DNA of 64,000 nucleotides from Pleurodeles waltl (Eukaryota; Chordata; Amphibia; Caudata; Salamandridae), in contig NC_090437.1 of assembly GCF_031143425.1 (NCBI RefSeq), positions 848,111,978-848,175,977 on the forward strand. The letters run 5' to 3'. A model generated the notes under the pieces. It searched no databases and was not told where the DNA came from. It worked only from the letters and a program-made list of their open reading frames with translations. Each line of letters starts with the position of its first letter. Position 1 is the first letter of the stretch. A program made the position numbers and the translations under genes. Below, one piece after another: positions 13,501 through 24,325 of this stretch.

Positions 13501-13675
13501 GATTAGCAGGGTCCCAGTGACACATAACAAACATACTGAAAACATAGGGTTTTCACTATGAGCACTGGGCCCTGGCTAGCAGGATCCCAGTGAGACAGTG
13601 AAAACACCCTGGCATACACTCACAAACAGGCCAAAAGTGGGGGTAACAAGGCTAGAAAGAGGCTACTTTCTCACA
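10595..13675. mobile_element. Solo-LTR-like element (inner), about 3.1 kb
   Basis: It begins TGTAGGAGGCTGGAC at 10595 and ends GGCTACTTTCTCACA at 13675. The flanks CCCGG (10590-10594) and CCTGG (13676-13680) are a probable 5-bp target duplication with one change. Removing it rejoins the outer element. AATAAA appears in both orientations near 10825 inside a near-palindrome (AAAATAAAGGTACTTTATTTT), so the poly(A) signal cannot decide the strand. No reading frame resembles gag or pol. At 3081 bp it would be an unusually long LTR; a non-autonomous LARD-type element is the alternative. Confidence 0.6.
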
Positions 13676-13721
13676 CCTGGGCATCGAAATATCCCTGACT
13701 CAGGCAAGTTTAAAGCAATGT

Positions 13722-13762
13722 ATCCCCTTGCATCCCCTTGCATCCCCTTGCGTCCCCTTGCA
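13722..13762. repeat. 10-bp tandem repeat, 4 copies
   Basis: The unit TATCCCCTTG / CATCCCCTTG is repeated four times inside the outer LTR-like element, shortly after the inner insertion. Confidence 0.85.
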
Positions 13763-14255
13763 GTGTGGAAGGAAATGGTGCATTGTCTGTGCTGCACCGC
13801 GCAAATCTGATGCAGATCCTTATTTGTCAATGCATCTCTTCTTCTGTGACCCCGTGCATCATTATTTTTTACGCATCCCAGGTACTGTGTGTTAAAAGGA
13901 GACAACCACTGATAATTAAGGATTGAGACTCATTTAAATCATTAAAAAGGAATATCTTGACTTGTGCATATTGGATTTTTTTAGTTTTGCTCTTATTTTA
14001 TTCAGATAAATATCATCTATATTCCTAAACTGATGTGGAATACTTTTTGTTGTGTTTCAGTGTGTTACAGTATGAGGTGTTGTACAAATACTTTAAACAT
14101 TGCCTTCTAAATTAAGCCTGCCTGCTCTGTGCTAAGCTACCAGATGGTGAGCACAGGATAATTTGGATTGTGTTGTGACTTACCCTGGTTAAGATTGTTG
14201 TCCCTACTTGGACAAGGGTATATACCTCTGCCAACTAGAGACCCAATTTCTAACA

Positions 14256-16077
14256 GAGTCCACTTCTTTGTCATGGGTACAAGATGGATCAGAAGCAGTC
14301 CGTCAGGGTTTGTCTTAGGTCACAGACAACAGGTCCAGTCCTCTTCTGATCTTCCACAGGCCCAGCAAGTGTTCTATGGATAGTGCCTGGGGATGCCACA
14401 CTTGTGCCTGGCACAATTTAGTGGGTGGCGGGCGACTACTGGGCACTCTCTAAACATTGGGATAAAACATCTTGGGAGCAACTCTACTGTTTTTTTATTT
14501 TTTATTTTTTTTATTGATGTTTTCAAAGAACAGAGCAATAGAAACATCAGTGCCATAGACAATCCCCAACCCTACCTGTTTTTTCAGCAGTTCTTGTTCT
14601 CAATCCCACAGGTTCCCTCACATTTGAAACCAAGATGAGGAAAACATTTTCCTCTTATGCAGAGCCAGGGCACCCACTTCAAGGTGAGGCCAGAGTACTA
14701 AGCAGTTCCCACCTCTGTGGTCACTCAAAACCAATTCTGGGGTTAGCTTTGCTCAGACTGGGTATGGTGCTTACTATTGGCACAAGGGCTGGGACCTTTC
14801 CAGTTGTCACCTAACTTTTTCCTGTGACAGGTGACCATCCCTTTAAAGTTATATAAACCCCTGAGCCCACCCTAACTGATCTTCCTGCAAGTTGGAGAAA
14901 ACACTTCCCCACACACAAGCCATATTCTTTCCTCTGGGAGCAGTTTTCACACCTCATTCAGGCCAAGCTCAGGCTAGCAGTGGCTATAGAGCTGATGCAA
15001 AATAGCCTTCAGCGGCTTCAGGCAGGGCAAAGGTAACTTTCTAACAGTTTCTTTTCCAATATCATTGGGGAACATGCCATTTCTAGTGTCATACATGTTC
15101 CACTCTCATATTATGCACTCAAACCTGTAGGCAACAAGGCGTGCTTAGGGGTGACTTATTTAATTTAAAATCAGGTTTTCTTACCTGTCAAGTGATGTTC
15201 TTGAGAAGTCTGCTCAACAAGGTTTCAAGCTGTAGCTGTCAGGCTACACAGTGTTGGCCTGAAGCAGTCCAGGTGCTGCAGTCTACAGGTGGCATTTAAT
15301 ACCCAGGCCTTTTTATACCATATAGTAGATACCTATAGCCAAGTTAATTATGTCTATTAGATAACTTGCCTAAAGCGGAGGCATTTTGCTTCTGTTTAGG
15401 AGAGGTAAACTGCACAAAGTACTAAGGCCAGAAAAAGTATTGCCCAGAAAAAATAATTGAGATGACCAGTCAAAAAGGCATATTTCCTACACAATTTAGA
15501 ATTTATGTTCTCTCAAAATACTGAGTTCATGCGCCATTCTAGAAGGACTGGCCCTTTGCATTACTCATTTTATATTTTTTATTTGTGAAATGAATTGTGA
15601 AGGTATCACCAATTATATTTTTGCAAACGTGGAAACCTAACTGGTCATTTTAGATGTGGTTGAAGAATGTGTTTCTGCATTGAGAAAGTGTCACCTTCAG
15701 CAATAGCGTCTCTAAAGTTGTCCACCACCTGATAAGCAAATGGTCTGAATTCTAAGCTCACATTTTCAGATGTATCAAACGCCTTTATATTCTAAAAGTG
15801 GAATGTAGCATCTCTAGGACCCCACTGAAGAAGTTTGAGTCACTACAAACAGAAGCAGGCAAGAACAGGCATACAGCAGAAAAGAGCATCTTGTAGGCTG
15901 GACCAATAACATTGCAGGTGAGAGAGCGTAGCTTATATAATCAATATTAACATGAAATGTTTATGAACTAATGTATAAGAATGCCACATAGAAAATGTAC
16001 TAATGTATTTTGCAAAACGCGTGCTTGAAATGTGCCCACAGGGAGTGGCCACCAATATATACGGGGACTAATCAAAA
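14256..16077. other. No gene recognised; repeat-like sequence
   Basis: The stretch contains a T-rich run at about 14490-14515 and no frame with family resemblance. CTTTCTAACAG near 15040 resembles the 3' end of the outer LTR-like element, so part of this may be another relic of that family, but I cannot define its borders. Confidence 0.35.
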
Positions 16078-17823
16078 TGTCAGAGTCACCAGATCCTCGG
16101 GGTCTGCGCACGTTCCCAACACGTCCACCACTGAACAGCTCCAAGACTCTGATAGATAAATCACAGAGGCTAAGAGAGTTCAAGAGGGGAAGAGGGGATT
16201 AGGAAGGGAAACAGCTGGGAAGGAGACCTGTAGTAAGAAAAAGGTTAGAACACACAATATGAAAATTATATCTCCTGAAATCAATACTAGACTATGATTC
16301 TAAGCATAGTCATTCTGAAAACATGAACAATCTAAGAATTCAATTTAAAATGACTAAGTTTCAAGATGGCCGGATACCTGTAAGGGAATCAAGATGGATT
16401 AAATGAAAACTTTCTTATTCAAGTACTTTCCTTTACATGAGAATCAGAAAAACATTCTGACTAAATTTTAAACCAGTCAAATAAATCCTTTTTTGAGAAT
16501 GCACACTAGGACCATACAATATTGCATCTAGACACTCTGATCTTCTGTGTACTCTTAAAATGTTTCAACACAAATTGTGCATATTGTAGATTTATATATA
16601 TATACATATATATAGTAAACACCATAAAAGGATTGTGCACCATGAATAACACAATATGGATTCAGGAAAAACAAATCACATAACTTGTCAACTTGAATAT
16701 TACATGATAAATATCTTAGAATAGTGGTATACAATCAACAACATGAATTAAACTCGAGGAGAGAATTTTGCATCTTGCCGATTCGAGTGTCACCATGTAA
16801 AAAGCCAAGAAATGCTAATACGCAATGAATATCAAAGTCAAATCATCATTAAACGAATTGCGCGTCTTGCCGATTCGTAAACCACGATGTAAATGCCAAG
16901 AAATAACAGCTCACAATGAATAACAAGATCAAAGTACAATGAAACGAATCGTGCGTCTTTTGCCGATTCTTAAGCCACCATGTAAATGTCAAGAAATGGT
17001 AGCGCGCAATGAACAACAAAGTTAAAACACCATAAAACGAATTGCGCGTCTTGCCGATTCTTAAGCCACCATGTAAATGTCAAGAAATGGTAGCGCGCAA
17101 TGAACAACAAAGTTAAAACGCCATAAAACGAATCGCGCGTCTTGCCGATTCTTAAGCCACCATGCAACTGTCAAGAAATGGTAGCGTGCAATGAATAACA
17201 AGATTAAATTATCATGAAATGAATCGCGCGTCTTGCCGATTCACAAATCACCCTGCAAATGTCACAAACACTCAAGCGCATATTTCACACGTGCAAAGTA
17301 CTCTGTCAAATCATAAAATAATTAGTCCCAAGAACATGATAGTTCTCGATAACGCCATCGGGAGGCCAGCCCAACCACTGTCTTACCGCCCAGAACAAGG
17401 ATCTCCAAATTAAGAATGAAAGTCAGATGTCTGGAAGATCAAATAGGCCACCGGGACAGGAGCTCAGGAAGTAGCTGCTGCTCTGCACCGGGAGCTCTGA
17501 ATAGTGAGCACTTGGAGCTGGGCTGGCTCCTTTTTATAGAGTCTTGGCCCAGCCCACAAACACACCCAGGCATGTTGCAGGGAAAGTCTCTAGAAGGCCC
17601 TGGAAAGGGACCACACCCTAACACACTCTGAAAGCCTGCAGCAATACATTGCAAATGAACAGCATTTGTAAGCACATTAAAAATAAGTCTTCAGGATTGA
17701 ACTCTGCAGTGCAAAAGGTTAAACAACAATATATCAGCACAATGCATAAATTACGTTGTTTTGAGAGTGCTGGGTTTTTGCATTCTAGTCGCCAATAGAG
17801 CGCGCACTGCCCTGGTGTTGACA
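16078..17823 (-). repeat. 3' LTR of the chromovirus (1746 bp)
   Basis: It matches 22817-24610 nearly base for base apart from scattered substitutions and a much shorter TA microsatellite (about 16590-16613). It contains a six-copy, 91-bp tandem array (16762-17266), the TATA box and the self-primer sequence (17499-17509). Confidence 0.93.
16762..17266. repeat. 91-bp tandem array in the 3' LTR, about 6 copies
   Basis: Each unit opens with GAATCG-type sequence, GCGCGTCTTGC, then CGATTC, so every unit holds an inverted GAATCG...CGATTC motif. The third to fifth units are nearly identical, the outer ones more diverged. Confidence 0.88.
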
Positions 17824-19103
17824 GTACTCCCCTCTCCCAGATGCGCTCTTGGGCCTCCTTTGCCTGGATTAAGACGATGAAAGCATCTCACAAGTACTGG
17901 AGCATGAACATCAGATGCGGAAACCCATGAGTTACTTTCAGGACCATAACCTTTCCATGAGATTAAGTACCATAGATTACGCCCTCGTAGTTTAGAATCC
18001 AACACTTTCTTAACTTCATATTCTTCTTCTTCCTGTACTAGAACAGGAGCTGGATGAGGGTGGACCTTTTGGACTGCCCTTTTCAATAGGGAAGTGTGGA
18101 ACACTGGATGAATCCGTAAGGATCTGGGCAATTGTAGTTTATAGGTTACCGGATTGATTTGCTGAAGGACTGTGTAAGGACCTATAAATTTGGGATTAAA
18201 CATGTGCTTCTTCTTGAAGTCTATATGTTTTGTGGAAAGCCACACTTTGTCACCTGGTTGATATTGCGGTCCCTCACAATGTTTCTTGTCATAATGCCTT
18301 TTGTATTTTTGTTTGGCTTTTTCTAAATGCTGTTGAATCAGTTTCTGGGTTTGATGCAAATGCTGAATGGTTTCTGACACAGCTGGAGTAAGAGCACTTT
18401 CTTGAGGAATTGTGATGGGCAGGGTGTCAGGATGATATCCAAATAAACCAAAAAAGGGTGTAACGCCAATAGAAGTGTGGAATGAGTTATTGTAAGCTAA
18501 CTCAGCTAACCAGAGCATAGATGTCCAAGAATGAAGTGCCTTTTCAGCGTAGGCATGTAGGTATTGTTTCAAAGTCTGATTTAGTCTCTCCGTTTGACCA
18601 TCTGTTTGAGGATGGTGACTAGTAGATAGCGTAGATGTCACTTGGAGTGTTTTACACCATGTCTTCCAGAAATTGGAGGCAAATTGTGACCCCCGATCGG
18701 AAAGGATAACTTTTGGCAGTCCATGATAACGAACCACTCTGTTCAGTAAAATAGTTGCCAGTTCACAAGAAGTGGGCAATTTTTTACAGGCAATGAAATG
18801 TCCATATTTCGTGAGACTATCTACTACCACCAGAATTACTGAATGCTGTTGAACCACTGGCAGACCGGTAATAAAGTCTAAAGAAATGTGCTCCCATGGA
18901 CGACTTGGGGTTGGAAGTGGATGTAACAACCCTTTTGGTTTTGAATGACTTGTTTTAATGCAAGCACAAACTTCACAGTTGTTTACCATTGCTTTTACAT
19001 CTTTTATTAGAGTAGGCCACCAAAAATAGCGTTGGATCAGTTCAAGAGTTTTAGGAGTACCTGGGTGACCTGCCATCGGTATAACATGCAACCAATAAAA
19101 CAC
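17751..19103 (-). pseudogene. Chromovirus integrase with GPY/F module and chromodomain
   Basis: This is the longest open part of pol (450 codons). The N-terminal zinc-binding module shows AGHPG and C-x2-C (NCEVCACIK). The catalytic core has HISLDFITGLP (Asp), VILSDRGSQF (Asp) and QTDGQTERLNQTLKQ (Glu). KFIGPYTVLQQINPVTYKL near 18180 is the GPY/F module. The chromodomain (EYEVKKVLDSKL, LWYLISWKGYGPESNSW, near 17900-18020) would target modified histones. The frame runs through the polypurine tract and 24 codons into the 3' LTR. The domain is intact, but it is cut off from RNase H by a frameshift, so I call it a pseudogene. Confidence 0.93.
17827..17838 (-). promoter_or_regulatory. Polypurine tract
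   Basis: The minus strand reads GGGAGAGGGGAG, three bases before the 3' LTR. This is the expected plus-strand primer site. The pol frame runs through it into the LTR. Confidence 0.75.
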
Positions 19104-19774
19104 TATCTTGTGAAGTTTGGTAGTGGGTAACGAGCATCATGAAAGGGTAGTCCTTGCTTGATTGACCTTTTGGGATCTGCTTGGGCCCATGTTTGCCATT
19201 TTTCAACAGTGAAAGAGTTGCGAATTTCTTCTGTTTTTATGATACATAGAACCTTGTCAGGAGCAATGATAGCTCTGGAGGCTTGAAATGCAGGCAACGT
19301 GGTGGACTCTTGATGGGACAAGGCGTCAGCTTTGTGATTATCTTTACCAGGCCGGAAGGTTACTACAAAATCCAATTCGGCAAAAAACATCATCCAGCGT
19401 AATTGCAGAGGGGTCAAAAGTCTGGCGGAACTCATGAATTGAAGATTACGATGATCAGTATATACTGTGACAGTGTATTTGGCACCCAACAAATGATGTC
19501 TCCATTCTTTAAAGGCGTCACAAATCGCCAGAAGCTCTTTTTCAGCAATGACATAGTTCTGTTCGGCTTTGTTCAACTTCCGAGACATATAAGCTACAGG
19601 ATGAAGTTGACCAGTGTCTTTATTTCGTTGTGATAAGACGGCTCCTATTGCTACATCTGAAGCATCAGCTTCCACTATGAAAGGTCGATTCGCATCAGGA
19701 TGAGTCAAGACTCGGGCAGTGAAGAAAGCTTTCTTCAAAGTAGAAGGCTTGATCAGCTTCTGGGGACCATACAA
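19103..19774 (-). pseudogene. Chromovirus RNase H
   Basis: The frame shows FIVEADASDVAIGAVLSQ (first catalytic Asp), ELLAICDAFKEWRHHL (catalytic Glu), VYTDHRNLQ (Asp) and DNHKADALSHQ (last Asp), the usual Ty3/gypsy RNase H order. It degrades the RNA of the RNA:DNA hybrid. It is out of frame with RT upstream and with integrase downstream (shift near 19105). Confidence 0.9.
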
Positions 19775-20468
19775 ACTTTTCTTTCTTTCTTAGTAGCTTA
19801 GTGATTGGAGCCACTGTCTGGGAGAAATGATTTATGAATCTCCTGTAAAAATTTGCAAACCCCAGGAAACATTGTACATCACGAACAGTCTTTGGGGTGG
19901 GCCAATCAGATACGGCTTTTACTTTCTTTTCTGTCATCACCATACCTTGAGAGGTAAGAATAACCCCTAAAAACTCAACTGTGGTAACATGAAACTGACA
20001 CTTGGTTAGTTTGCAATATAAATGGTGCTTTCGAAGGGCTGCAAGAAGTTTCTTGACATGTTGGACATGTTCGTTTTCATTGTCAGAGTAGATCAAAATG
20101 TCATCGATGTAGACTATGGCAAATATGATGAGGTACTCTCTAAGAACGTCATTCAAGAAAAATTGAAATGCTGCTGGAGCATTACACAGACCAAAAGGCA
20201 TGACGGTGTATTCAAAAAGGCCATATCTTGTCTTGAACGCTGTTTTCCATTCGTCACCCTCTCTCATTCTGACCAAATGATAAGTACCTCGAAGGTCAAG
20301 CTTCGTGTAGATTTTTGCTGTCTTTACTTGTTCCAAGAATACCAGAATTAGAGGTAAAGGATATTTATTCTTGATGGTGACTTTGTTCAAACCCCTATAG
20401 TCGATGCAAGTTCGAAGTTCTCCATTAGCTTTTGTAACAAAAAACAAAGGCGAAGCTGCAGGAGACTT
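19745..20468 (-). pseudogene. Chromovirus reverse transcriptase core
   Basis: It reads from SPAASPLFFVTKANGEL through CIDYRGLN, YPLP, KLDLRGTYHLVR (motif A, catalytic Asp), FGLCNAPAAFQ (motif B) and VYIDDILIYS (motif C, both Asp present, near 20100). It continues into the connection sequence WPTPKTVRDVQCFLGFANFY. The palm is intact apart from the upstream MITE. The frame shifts near 19745 before RNase H. Confidence 0.92.
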
Positions 20469-21022
20469 GGGGGGTCATTCTGACCCTGGCGGTCTTGGAC
20501 CACCAGGGCAAGAATGACGGAAGCACCGCCAACAGGCTGGCGGTGCTTCATTTCCCATTTTGACCGCAGCGGTAAAGCCGCGGTCCACCGCCGGGGACGG
20601 CGGTGTCCCGGCAATTTTCCCCCGGCGGTGATAATCTGCCAGGGCGCGCCGCAAGCAGCGCTGCCCTGGGGATTATGACCCCCTTACCGCCAGCCTGTTT
20701 CTGGCGGTTTACACCACCAGGAAGAGGCTGGCGGTAAGGGGTGTCCAGGGGCCCCCTAACAGGGCCCCGGCCTGCTTTTCACTGTCTGCATGGCAGACAG
20801 TGAAAAGCGCGACGGGTGCAACTGAACCCGTCGCCGCAAAACTGCCAGCTCCTGTGTTGCGGCCTCATTCCCGCTGGGCCGGCGGGCGCTAACATGGTTA
20901 GCGCCTGCCGGCCCAGCGGGAATGTTGGAATGGGGGCCGCGTTATTGCGGCCGCATGGCGGCCGCTTGGCGGTTCCCGTCTGGCGGGCGGCAGTAGCCAC
21001 CCGCCAATGTTAGAATGACCCC
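20469..21022. mobile_element. GC-rich Harbinger-type MITE inserted in chromovirus RT
   Basis: The ends are GGGGGGTCATTCTGACC and TTAGAATGACCCC, the terminal type of elements A and 35997-36625. The flanks are CTT (20466-20468, 21023-21025). It has no coding capacity and is full of hairpins, e.g. CACTGTCTGCATGGCAGACAGTG in two halves near 20780-20805 and a long GGCCGGCGGGCGC/GCGCCTGCCGGCC palindrome near 20876-20915. Deleting it restores the RT frame. Confidence 0.85.
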
Positions 21023-21880
21023 CTTAGAGGGGCGAATGAAGCCATTCTCCAAAAATGTATCTAAGTATTTTCGTAAATGTTGATTTTCATGTTCTGACAG
21101 GGCACATACACGACAGTTGGAAAGTATCGCACCTGGGGCTAGATCAATTTGACAGTCATAAGATCTATGAGGAGGTAGAGTCTCTGCTCCTTTCTCATCA
21201 AATACATCTTTGTAAGATGAATACTGTTTGGGCAGCTCAATTTCTTTCTTCGCGGCAGTAGTTATGTAAGAGTTACAAATTTTTGGTACTTGTATCTTTT
21301 GGAGACATTGTTTGTTACATAGCGCAGATGAGAACATGATTTTTCGTTCTGCCCAATTGATCCCTGGATTGTGATGAGTTAACCATGTCAAGCCGAGGAT
21401 AATCCCATATTGGGGAGCATGGATCACGTCAAGAATGATTTTCTCTTTATGTTTCTTTCTTTGATTCTTATCTTCACAAATCATCGACAAGGGGATAGTC
21501 TGAAGAGTTACGGGACCTCCAGTCAAGAGTTTTCCATCGACTGCCTGGATGATTTCTGGGGTCTTCTTTTCAATACATGGGATCCCCCATGCACGAACCA
21601 ATTGGACATCAACAAAGTTCCCAGTAGCCCCATAATCGACTAGAGCTTTTTTGAAATAGATATTTTTCTTGACTTGAATTCCTTATTCCAGTTTAAGATG
21701 TCTAGATTGTGAAGGGTCCACGGTGACACCCAAGAGCAACCCTTCTCTGCATCTTGGGTGTTTTAGTTTTACAACTCGACTGGTGCATTGGCTACTACCT
21801 TCTGAACTGGACCTTGCTTGTTCTTTGGTTTGATTGGACAATCTTTGGCAAAATGACCCTTCCTCCCACATTGAAGACAT
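21023..21880 (-). pseudogene. Chromovirus protease and N-terminal part of RT
   Basis: The frame carries the aspartic protease motif, reading VDYGATGNF (about 21613-21640) where the family has D-[ST]-G, so the active-site Ser/Thr is replaced by Tyr. A TAA at 21683-21685 interrupts the frame just upstream. ILGLTWLTHHNPGINW near 21385 is the conserved post-protease block. The RT N-terminal palm begins with DLAPGA and ENGFIRPSK near 21030-21150. The frame then runs into the MITE at 21022, cutting RT between RPSK and SPAASP. Confidence 0.85.
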
Positions 21881-22780
21881 TGTCTATTTTTTCTGCGTAG
21901 GTCATTTTCATCTTTGGTCAAAGGTCTTCTGATGGTTCCAATTTCCATCGGTTCCGGCGTTCTCTCTTTCGGAGTTCTTGAGTCTCTGTTATCATGAACA
22001 CGCCATGAATATTTTTCAATCTTGTTGCGCGTTCTTTTACGTTCTGCTAAACGATGATCAAGTGTCAAGACAAGGTTTATTAATTCTTGACAGTCTGTAG
22101 GTTGTGGGTCGATTTGCGCTAAGATATCTTTTAGTTCCTCTTTGAGTCCCTTGTAAGACAAGACCGCATGTTTTTCTTCAGGCCAGGATGTCTCGGCAAC
22201 CAGCCGGTTAAAGTTGGCTAAATACGACACTAGGTCTTGATTCCCTTGGCGTAAATCTAATAATTTACGATCTGCTGACTGTGTTACAGTTCTACGATCA
22301 AAAAGTCTCTCAAACTCATGAACAAAATTTCTCCAGTTGTACAACAAGGGACTATTTTTACGCACAAGAGGAATTGCCCAAGTAGCTGCATCCCCAGCCA
22401 AATATGATACCAAGAAATCTACTTTGGACTGGGCATCGGCGAAAGTATGTGGTCTGCAGGTGAAGTGTAGTCCCACTTGAACCAGGAAAGATTGCGCTTT
22501 CAAAGGGTCACCCACCTGAGAAATGTTCTGGGGGAGCTAAAGGAATTGGGGAAGGAACATTTAGGGAAATGTTTGTTGGATTACTTCCAGAAGCCTGAGA
22601 AGAAGTATCTGGCCAGGACACACCTGTGGGACTCTGTTCCTTCTTCTCTACCTTATCTCGCAACTGACTCACTCTCTCAGCTAAGCTAGTTGTCAATTCT
22701 TTTGATGATACCACCTCTGCCTGGAGCTGGGATAGAGCCTTGACTAACTCGTCCAGCGTGGCCATGCTGAGAACATACAC
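21769..22780 (-). pseudogene. Chromovirus gag, one frameshift
   Basis: The N-terminal part (about 90 codons from 22780; MATLDEL at 22765 is the more likely start) has heptad-like leucines and ends PPEHFSGG. One extra G near 22510 shifts the frame. The rest (about 22510-21769) carries the retrotransposon Gag capsid region (DFLVSYLAGDAATWA, WRNFVHEFERLF) and a CCHC zinc knuckle, CLQCGRKGHFAKDC, near 21860. Gag forms the particle and binds RNA. The stop at 21769 lies in a different frame from protease, so Pol expression would need frameshifting or a fused ancestral frame. Confidence 0.87.
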
Positions 22781-22805
22781 AAACCAGGAGGATAATAATT
22801 TGTGG

Positions 22806-22816
22806 GCTCACTATTC
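22806..22816 (-). promoter_or_regulatory. Primer-binding site, complementary to the element's own RNA start
   Basis: The minus strand reads GAATAGTGAGC directly after the LTR end (CTCTGACA). It lacks the usual TGG that matches a tRNA CCA end. It pairs over all 11 bases with 24286-24296. Confidence 0.75.
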
Positions 22817-23327
22817 TGTCAGAGTCACCAGATCCTCGGGGTCTGCGCACGTTCCCAACACGTCCACCACTGAACAGCTCCAAGACTCTGATAGATAAAT
22901 CACAGAGGCTAAGAGAGTTCAAGAGGGGAAGAGGGGATTAGGAAGGGAAACAGCTGGGAAGGAGACCTGTAGTAAGAAAAAAGTTAGAACACACAATATG
23001 AAAATTATATCTCCTGAAATCAATACTAGACTATGATTCTAAGCATAGTCATTCTGAAAACATGAACAATCTAAGAATTAAATGTAAAATTACTAAATTT
23101 CAAGATGGCCGGATACCTGTAAGGGAATCAAGATGGATTAAATGAAAACTTTCTTATTCAAGTACTTTCCTTTACATGAGAATCAGAAAAACATTCTGAC
23201 TAAATTTTAAACCAGTCATATAAATCCTTTTTTGAGAATCACACTAGGACCATACAATATTGCATCTAGACACTCTGATCTTCTGTGTACTCTTAAAATG
23301 TTTCAACACAAATTGCACATATTGTAG

Positions 23328-23329
<2 letters not shown>

Positions 23330-23397
<68 letters not shown>
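23330..23397. repeat. (TA)n microsatellite in the 5' LTR
   Basis: About 33 uninterrupted TA dinucleotides are present where the partner LTR has a short interrupted run at 16590-16613. It expanded after insertion, or differs by assembly or replication slippage. Confidence 0.9.
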
Positions 23398-23399
<2 letters not shown>

Positions 23400-23550
23400 A
23401 TAGTAAACACCATAAAAGGATTATGCACCATGAATAACACAATATGGATTCAGGAAAAACAAATCACATAACTTGTCAACTCGAATATTACATGATAAAT
23501 ATCTTAGAATAGTGGCATACAAAAACAACATGAATTAAACTCGAGGAGAG

Positions 23551-24055
23551 AATCGTGCGTCTTGCCGATACGAGTGTCACCATGTAAAAAGCCAAGAAAT
23601 GGTAGTACGCAATGAATATCAAAGTCAAATCATCATTAAACGAATCGCGCATCTTGCCGATTCGTAAACCACGATGTAAATGCCAAGAAATAACAGCTCA
23701 CAATGAATAACAAGATCAAAGTACAATGAAACGAATCGCGCGTCTTTTGCCGATTCTTAAGCCACCACGTAAATGTCAAGAAATGGTAGCGCGCAATGAA
23801 CAACAAAGTTAAAACACCATAAAACGAATCTTGCATCTTGCCGATTCTTAAGCCACCATGTAAATGTCAAGAAATGGTAGCGCGCAATGAACAACAAAGT
23901 TAAAACACCATAAAACGAATCGCGCGTCTTGCCGATTCTTAAGCCACCATGCAAGTGTCAAGAAATGGTAGCGTGCAATGAATGACGAGATTAAATTATC
24001 ATGAAATGAATCGCGCGTCTTGCCGATTCGCAAATCACCCTGCAAATGTCACAAA
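23551..24055. repeat. 91-bp tandem array in the 5' LTR, about 6 copies
   Basis: This is the same array as at 16762-17266 with unit-specific substitutions. The order of diverged units is kept, so the array pre-dates insertion of this copy. Confidence 0.88.
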
Positions 24056-24285
24056 CACTCAAGCGCATATTTCACACGCGCAAAGTACTCTGTCAAATCA
24101 TAAAATAATTAGTCCCGAGAACATGATAGTTCTCGATAACGGCATCAGGAGGCCAGCCCAACCACCGTCTTACCACCCAGAACAAGGATCTCCAAATGAA
24201 GAATGACAGTCAGATGTCTGGAAGATCAAATAGGCCACCGGGACAGGAGCTCAGGAAGTAGCTGCTGCTCTGCACCGGGACCTCT

Positions 24286-24296
24286 GAATAGTGAGC
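24286..24296 (-). promoter_or_regulatory. Predicted RNA 5' end acting as self-primer
   Basis: On the minus strand this reads GCTCACTATTC, at TATA-box distance from the promoter. It is the exact reverse complement of the 11 bases immediately inside the LTR (22806-22816). In Tf1/sushi chromoviruses the first 11 nt of the RNA fold back on the primer site and prime reverse transcription. Function here is inferred from position and complementarity. Confidence 0.7.
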
Positions 24297-24317
24297 ACTT
24301 GGAGCTGGGCTGGCTCC

Positions 24318-24325
24318 TTTTTATA
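24318..24325 (-). promoter_or_regulatory. TATA box of the chromovirus 5' LTR
   Basis: The minus strand reads TATAAAAA here. A start 29-30 nt downstream falls at about 24296, exactly where the self-primer sequence begins. The same box is present in the other LTR at about 17531-17538. Confidence 0.75.

Larger units (their letters stand above)
9183..14255. mobile_element. Solo-LTR-like element (outer), interrupted at 10595-13675
   Basis: The element begins TGTTGGAAAATGGCC at 9183 and ends CCCAATTTCTAACA at 14255, i.e. TG...CA with imperfect inverted ends. Its flanks are GGGTC (9178-9182) and GAGTC (14256-14260), a 4/5-matching 5-bp target duplication. Without the inner insertion it is about 1.99 kb and has no coding capacity, so a solo LTR or a coding-free LTR-type element is likely. 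The sequence does not let me fix its orientation. Confidence 0.6.

Noticed and set aside
13719..13765. Possible CRISPR-like short repeats
   Set aside because: The 10-bp units are directly adjacent with no spacers; simple tandem repeat in a eukaryotic LTR-like element.
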